NCBI GenBank assembly: GCA_020055645.1
Contig: CM034546.1
Span: 62,558,001-62,622,000 of the forward strand
Length of the DNA: 64,000 bases
From: Tomocerus qinae
Taxonomy: Eukaryota; Arthropoda; Collembola; Entomobryomorpha; Tomoceridae
Direction: 5' to 3'
Shown piece after piece: positions 58,055 through 64,000 of the stretch (within the stretch, counting starts at the first letter, position 1; each line of letters starts with the position of its first letter). The notes under the pieces are model-generated. The model ran no database searches and had not been told where the DNA came from. It saw nothing but the letters and a program-made list of their open reading frames with translations. The position numbers and the translations under genes are program-made.

Positions 58055-61000
58055 CTACAGGTTTTTAGAAGAAATGAGAAGGGATGTTACAATATTAAGA
58101 CTGGCATCAAAGCAATCTAAAGTGTTTTTGTGTTTCACTACTTGGATAACTCCATACCGAACACCAAAGGCTGATGTACTTAACATCATTTGCTTACAAT
58201 ATTTTTTATTGTAATTACCGACTAGCGATTCCCTTTTTAATGCTTTCAGAGTATCGCCCGAACTTTTGAAACACAGTGAACACGAGAACAATAGAAGAGT
58301 GACAGCAATTGTAGATCCGCAATTCATTAATGCTAGCATAACTACATGGGCTACATTTTCAGTATTCTGCTGCATAAGAGCAAACATAGAAATTGATTGT
58401 GCAGCCAGAAATGAATATATTAAACATGGAATGAGAGATCGATTAAGACAATCATTGAATAATACATTCAAAATACGCAATCCATTAAATGTCCTGATTT
58501 TTTCCTGTAGAGTTGCGTCACTTTCCCTGAAAAAGTTTTTAACATTGCAATATTAATTTTTTTACTAATAGGGACGAATATTGTTGGGGAATTTTAATCA
58601 ATTATATAGGCATATCAACAATCAATCGTAGTTACCTTATCCACATTTACAATTAACGTCATCAGCTATATATCCTACCCCATTTTGTCAACACATAGTA
58701 ACCTTTTGGTTAACATAATTATAAGCTTTTTTGTCACCACATACTCATGTTAAGGGCGTATCTATAAGTCAAATTTAGGGGGTGCTTTCATGTAAGTTGT
58801 ATGTTGTACTGGCTTAATACTTTACAGCAGGCACGTATCCATAAATTTGGTCAATGGGGGGCGCAACCAAAACTAATGTCAAAAATAAGACATATGCGCG
58901 CGAAGCGCAGAAATGTTTTGCAATATGTGGCCATTTTTGAAAAAATCCTCTCTTTTTTTCAGATTTAGGGGGGCGCTGCGCCCCTCCCGCCCCCTACTGG
59001 ATACGTGCTTGCTTTACAGTATTTAGAAATGGATTTCGGAGGGGGCAAGAATATTATAAAACTACTAGCCGGTCACAGGGCCAAGGCCCTGTTATATTAA
59101 AGCCAGTGAGTATATGGAGCAATTGATATGATGAGCAAAGGCGAATCGTCTAATTTTCTAATTATATGTCCAACAGAATTTCTAGTCACCCATCACTGTG
59201 TTTATATTTTCAGAGGCGACTTCTTTTCTAAATTATAAAATGCCGGAAGCACATTTTTCCCAATTTATTGCTTGTGGTTTTATTTTTATTGTACAGGTAA
59301 AGGCTCACTTCATTTTTTGAAATAGAATGTGATTCATTACCCCTTCACCTTTCAAAATTCAACTTACCGGTGAGTCCTTGTTGATGACTGTGATGGAGTC
59401 AAAGGGTGATGGGTGGGAACACCAGTTGGGACATAAAAAAAACATTTAGCGGCAGTTTCAATTTTCCCATTTGCAATGTCAACGTCAAGAAACAAAAGCG
59501 AATCAAAATACGAAAATATAAATGCGTGAAATCATCTAAAAGAACAAAGACCTCGGCATCACATCTCACAGCACTGAACAGGCCACATTTATTTCACATC
59601 TAGTGATGAAAGCCAAAAAGAAACTGCACACTATTGTGAAATGCCTATTGAGCAGCCGTGCATAATAATAATGTTAAAAGTTTTATTTTGATGCAATCGA
59701 GCAAGAAGTTTTTTTAATACGGAGTTTTGCTTAGCTGCGTTATCAGAGAGGCAAACAGGGACGGGAACATTTCGCTTGAAATAAATAAAGAAATAAAACA
59801 CTTTATTTCGCGAAATATTCAGCTTTTTTTGAAAAGTGAAATTAATGAAATCATTGAAATCAATACAACAAAGTGAAATAAACTCTTTTATATCACCTAT
59901 CTAAGGTGAAATAAAATAATTTATTTCACTTCAGGAGTGAAATAAATGCCATGTGTGAATGTGAATAAATAAATAGATAAAATAAATAGACTATTTATTT
60001 AATTTCGTTTCATTAATTTGAACTAATTCCTTTATTTCAATTTATTTAATTTAATTTCATTAATTTGAACTAATTTCTTTATCTCAATTTATTTAATTTC
60101 ATTTCATTAATTTGAACTAATTTCTTTATTTCAATTAAATTTCATTAATTTGAACTAATTTCTTTATTTCAAATTATTCAATTGCATTCCATTGATTTGA
60201 ATTAATTTCTTTATTTCAATTTATTTAATTGCATTTCATTAATTTGAACTAATTTCTTTATTTCAATTTATTTAATTTAATTTATTTCACTTTTCAAATA
60301 AGTTCATTAAAAAAGAAAATAAATGTCAACCCTAGCGGCAAAATAACAAAGGATAGTACACACATACCGATATACATAAAGAAGGCCAAACACGTATCCT
60401 GCAGTAGGGAGGCGGTGGGGCGCAGCGCCCCGTAAACCTTAGAAAAAAAGGATTTTTTCCAAAAAAGGTCACCAATTAGAAAAAAAATTTCGCGCGAATA
60501 TATCTTATATTTGACATTATTTTTGGTTCCGCCCCCCCTTGACCAAATTTTTGGATACGTGTCTGAAGAAGGCTACACAAAATTCTAAAACTTCAAACAA
60601 TTATTCGAAAAAAACTAAAATGACTCTCTGAGTGGGTTTATACTATTGCTCACATACTAGATGTATTAGAATATTCGGGATACTTTTCTTACTACTTATT
60701 TGAATTATTTCATAGTTTGGTTTAATGTAGCACAATTACCAACACCAAATACTTATATATTGACTATTAACTTATAATTAACTTCTATCGCATGGCATCA
60801 CTAAAAATGGTGTTGAGAGAAAAATTATTGTTGACAAAAATTAAATGGTTTTGGCTTTAGCAAAAGGCGATTTCAATATTAAATTCTTAGTTGACATTTA
60901 AGTGTTGACAAATATTGCTTGTAGGCCCTAACGCTTACTTTATTTATGAAGATAATATGTTTTTGGGTATATATAAGTGGAAACATTTATTACCTAATCA

Positions 61001-61856
61001 TGTGCAAATATAAGCACGTCCTAGTTATGTATGTAAAAATCACAGCCCCGAGGATAGTCAATAAGAGTAGTCCTGGCACCCCTACGATCCAACATTGTAC
61101 AAAGGTCAACAAACTTTCCAGTTTGATTACATGCAATAATTCCAAACCTTTGACATTTTGCCCGACAACATGTTTTCCCACAATGACATAAAACATTATA
61201 TACGCCATTAGCGTATTGGGAACGATGTAATATCCCACAAACAATTTCAAGAAAAACACTTCCCAGATAACGAAGGTTTTAACTCCTGATTTCTTCCAAC
61301 CTTAAAAATTAGAAAATTTTTGTAAATATTTGCCATATTTCCACCAACTAACCCAAATTAATACTCTACTTTCACTTTATTTTCATAATTATTTCAACTT
61401 ACCATCATTTAGGATTGGATATCCTTTGAGACATAGTTGATTTAAAACATGAACGATTTCAGATGACTTTTGGATAAAATTAGTGGAACCAGCTGCTATA
61501 AGTATATAGCCTAACAGACACAACAGAATCAGACAACTTTCGGGGTTGATATTTTCTTTAGAGCGAAGGAATAGTGCAGACTGTATCACTCCGAAAACCA
61601 CCAATGCCAATGTAAAATATTCGTGTACTCGTAGAAGATGCGATGTTGGGATGGTATAAAATGTTTTCGTTGACTTGTTGTACTTGATTGGAAGGAGTCC
61701 CAATAAGATGTTGAAGTAAAAACCAAGCCAATCTACAATTTCATTTCCACTATAATTTGTGAGATTTGGAATAATACTCCTTTTTAATTTTATTGAGACC
61801 TTATTTATGATATCGAATAGTGCTTTAGTTTCTGGTTTCAAGATGTTGATTTTCAT
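58055..61856 (-). CDS. Gustatory-type 7-TM chemoreceptor (three exons, 410 aa)
   Basis: Exons 61856-61403, 61300-60994 and 58526-58055 join in phase (1, then 2), giving 410 aa. Hydrophobic segments occur at about residues 42-60, 75-95, 103-125 (exon 1), 165-190 and 220-245 (exon 2), and about 290-345 plus a final one before the C-terminus (exon 3), consistent with seven membrane passes. The tail has a FGVRYGVIQVVKHKNTLDCF block reminiscent of divergent arthropod Grs, but not the insect TYhhhhhQF motif. By family it would be a ligand-gated cation channel with an intracellular N-terminus in gustatory neurons. Its 2.5-kb second intron contains two hAT MITEs and a minisatellite. Family assignment rests on topology and overall pattern. 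Confidence 0.7.
58828..59011 (+). mobile_element. hAT-type MITE (184 bp) in Gr intron
   Basis: CAGGCACGTATCC...GGATACGTGCTTG with a perfect 8-bp duplication CTTTACAG (58820-58827 and 59012-59019). A further hAT-like end, AAGGGCGTATCTATAAG...TTTAGGGGGTGCT (about 58753-58790), lies just upstream as a fragment. Confidence 0.92.
59990..60300. repeat. AT-rich minisatellite, unit about 45-60 bp
   Basis: CATTAATTTGAACTAATTTC followed by TTTATTTCAATTTATTTAAT recurs about six times with small changes. Upstream (59770-59960) there are related GTGAAATAAA/TTTATTTCAC inverted words. Confidence 0.85.
60387..60565 (-). mobile_element. hAT-type MITE (179 bp) in Gr intron, opposite orientation
   Basis: CAAACACGTATCC...GGATACGTGTCTG with a perfect 8-bp duplication AAGAAGGC (60379-60386 and 60566-60573). 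Same family as 58828-59011, reversed. Confidence 0.92.
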
Positions 61857-62771
61857 GGTGGATGACTATGGTAGAACACTGAATTTGGAATGTAGAATAA
61901 AACTGCGTTTTCCAGCTCCACAAATATTCACGCTATTTACAATTTATAAGAAAGCCAATCGCTAATCTAGTCGCTACTTCTCCTATGCCGTCCAAATACT
62001 AAAGTGAATGTTTCTGGTCGGAGTTAGATACGTCATTAATAATTCCTAACAAAACATAGACAGAGAAAGTAATCGTTGTCAGCATCAACAACAACAATGT
62101 AATTAAGATTATTATTCCTCGCTTTTGGGTCCTACTTTCTATGAATTACATATTATTAGACATCTACTTAGGATAATATATTTAAGACCATTGAAGAGCT
62201 AAAACGAAATTAAGGTAATGTCAATGAACTAAAGTTACCAAGTGTCATTGCATCAAGAACTGGAATATATTGATACTTCTAAATAATGTTTGTTTGTAAT
62301 GATTTTTAGGTTTATTTTGTTTCTCATATGGATACATACAACATGATGTAAATTGGTTTACAAGTTAACATTTAGAATGGTGTATTTTGAGTACCCCTAC
62401 TTGGCTGTTGGCTTTCCCTGAAAAGATGACATAATAACAGAATTCTATAACCTTCAACAAAAGATCCTTAATTTTAAATCACCCAAAATTATAGATCTTT
62501 TGTTTATGAGATGAAACAGAAAAATTCCTAGCTAAGAAATTATGTCAATTCAAAATAAGAATAAATAAATATATAATGCAGCATTAGTCGTTTGAATAGA
62601 ACCACTACCACATCAAATATCAAGAGCACGTTTCTATTAGGGTTTCATGCTACTCGAATTTAAATAAAGAAAAGGCTAAGACATTACATACCTATTTTGC
62701 TTACATACTTACATACTAATACCTATTGTGTTATTTTTGAAATCACATATGTACACAGTTGTCTTGTATAA
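61857..62771. other. Intergenic upstream of the Gr gene, with one dispersed repeat
   Basis: The third copy of the repeat seen at 52361-53045 lies at about 62115-62300 (TTATTCCTCGCTTTTGG...CTAAATAATGTTTG). No gene is recognised. Confidence 0.5.
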
Positions 62772-64000
62772 TGCTAAAATCACACCCGGGGTTTAAAGGA
62801 GACTATATGGAGTTGAAATTACCACGAATGTGACAAGGATCTGCATATATTTTATTCACAGTTTTATTTACAGTTTTAGTAGAATACCAAATACCTTCTT
62901 CAGTTTCATCATGTGGAATCTGTATAATGTGATATTATGTGTGTGTTTCTGTTTATTTAGTCATGTTGTTAACAAGTATGCATGATGAACAATGAAGACT
63001 TTAATGAGAGACGATGCATACTAAAGACGCAAGCCTTTGAGGATAGAAATAAATTATTACCATCCCAACAAACCACCAAGAATTAAAATTGTTTTTGTAT
63101 TTGTGCTCACCATATTCGTTCAAAATTAAATACCCATCAGGAAAGAGAGTCAGTTGACCTACTTTAGGCAAACGCGCGTCGAACGTACTGACAAGACATT
63201 TACTGAAATATTATTAATTAAACTATGACAGTACAGGTTTTACAAAGAGTTACAGCTTAAATGGTATTATGATTTAAATCTAATTTGAAATGTAACGTGT
63301 CTATGTAGCCTCATCTCCACTACGCTAATACATCCATAAATTACACACTCTTAGGCACTCTCATAACAAGCTACGGTACATATATATATATATCTTTGAA
63401 TCATAGTGACGTATATTAATATTTTAACATTACGGCTTTACTTGACATATAAACATTATTGACAAGGAATGCCCTACTATCCACAGTTATTATTTTGGCT
63501 TAGGCACCTTTCGACCAGAAAGTTGGAGCCTATTTTTGCTAACCGCTGTTGTGCAAACTAAAGTATGTTTAAATTATTGTATTTTACAAGTTAAATTCAC
63601 CAAAGAAAGAACTATAATTTGTAATTACGGTTATATGTGGCGTTTTGAATTTAATCATTATGCTAGGTTCGTTTCTTTGCTGAGTTTACTCTGAAATGAC
63701 AAAATCAACTAGTTACTAAATAAGATTTGTACCTGATGGCTTTGTTTACCATGGCCGGTAGGATCTATACTATGTCAATTACAACATAAATAAATGCACT
63801 CTACATGTCACACTTGATCTTGAATTATTATTAACAACTATTTGAAAACTAAAACCGATGTCCTTGATATCGACAACTTAACCTAACTATGTTAACTCAA
63901 TAGAGAGTTTATCTGCCATAATCTGTTAGCGTGGCTAAGCTTAAACTAACCTTAAATTATTCTCCCCATCTAAATGCATACTCCCAGTCAGTTTCATTAA
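62772..64000 (+). repeat. Dispersed segmental duplication, copy 2 (runs off the window)
   Basis: Uninterrupted counterpart of 54304-57220. It shows the empty hAT site (TTACGGCTTTACTTGAC, about 63432) and includes a TATATATATATA expansion (about 63380) compared with copy 1. The match continues to the last base. Confidence 0.85.

Noticed and set aside
59406..59603. 65-residue Lys-rich frame in the Gr intron
   Set aside because: No homology, no promoter or splice evidence, and AT-rich composition makes such frames common.

Overview
The window is AT-rich animal nuclear DNA. GT-AG introns, AATAAA signals, chemosensory ionotropic receptors (IRs), a 7-TM gustatory-type receptor, several CxxC...CxxC (ZAD-like) C2H2 zinc-finger genes, a CARD/NB-ARC protein, LINE/hAT/Helitron/MULE elements and a CCTAA (TTAGG-type) repeat point to an arthropod. 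The style (intron-poor IRs, Gr, ZAD-like fingers) suggests a basal hexapod such as a springtail; that assignment is inference. No bacterial, plasmid or CRISPR features were seen.

Layout. 0.1-1 kb: last exon of a C2H2 gene. 2.4-6.2 kb: five-exon extended SDR (NAD-dependent epimerase/dehydratase family) with signal peptide and a KTEL C-terminus; its first intron holds a 1.6-kb near-perfect palindrome. 6.4-17.1 kb: a tandem segmental duplication with a GTACTT microhomology junction, each unit carrying an IR gene (the second has an 11-bp deletion) and the 3' end of a zinc-finger gene; later insertions (hAT, satellite-bearing element) are present in unit A only. 16.8-19.4 kb: complete three-exon ZAD-like C2H2 gene. 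21.1-27.6 kb: tandem pair of three-exon, TATA-driven genes for small secreted proteins of no family I recognise; a decayed FLYWCH/MULE transposon sits in an intron of the second. 29.7-32.7 kb: ZAD-like C2H2 gene broken after six codons by a 1.09-kb foldback element with a 9-bp target duplication, plus a frameshift. 33.9-38.8 kb: full-length LINE with a 12-bp target duplication. 39.1-42.6 kb: six-exon, 13-finger ZAD-like gene. 44.4-47.8 kb: CARD-NB-ARC STAND ATPase. 48.8-51.3 kb: a third, divergent IR with one apparent frameshift. 51-57 kb: repeat-rich DNA including hAT > Helitron > TIR element nesting inside a duplicated block whose uninterrupted copy lies at 62.8-64 kb. 58.1-61.9 kb: three-exon gustatory-type receptor, minus strand, with two hAT MITEs in its long intron.

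The genes do not form one pathway. The region looks like an accessory-gene neighbourhood: chemoreceptors, lineage-expanded zinc fingers, an intracellular death/immune-type ATPase and small secreted proteins evolve here by local duplication, while transposons repeatedly insert into introns and, once, into a coding exon. Several insertions can be ordered because empty sites are present in the same window.
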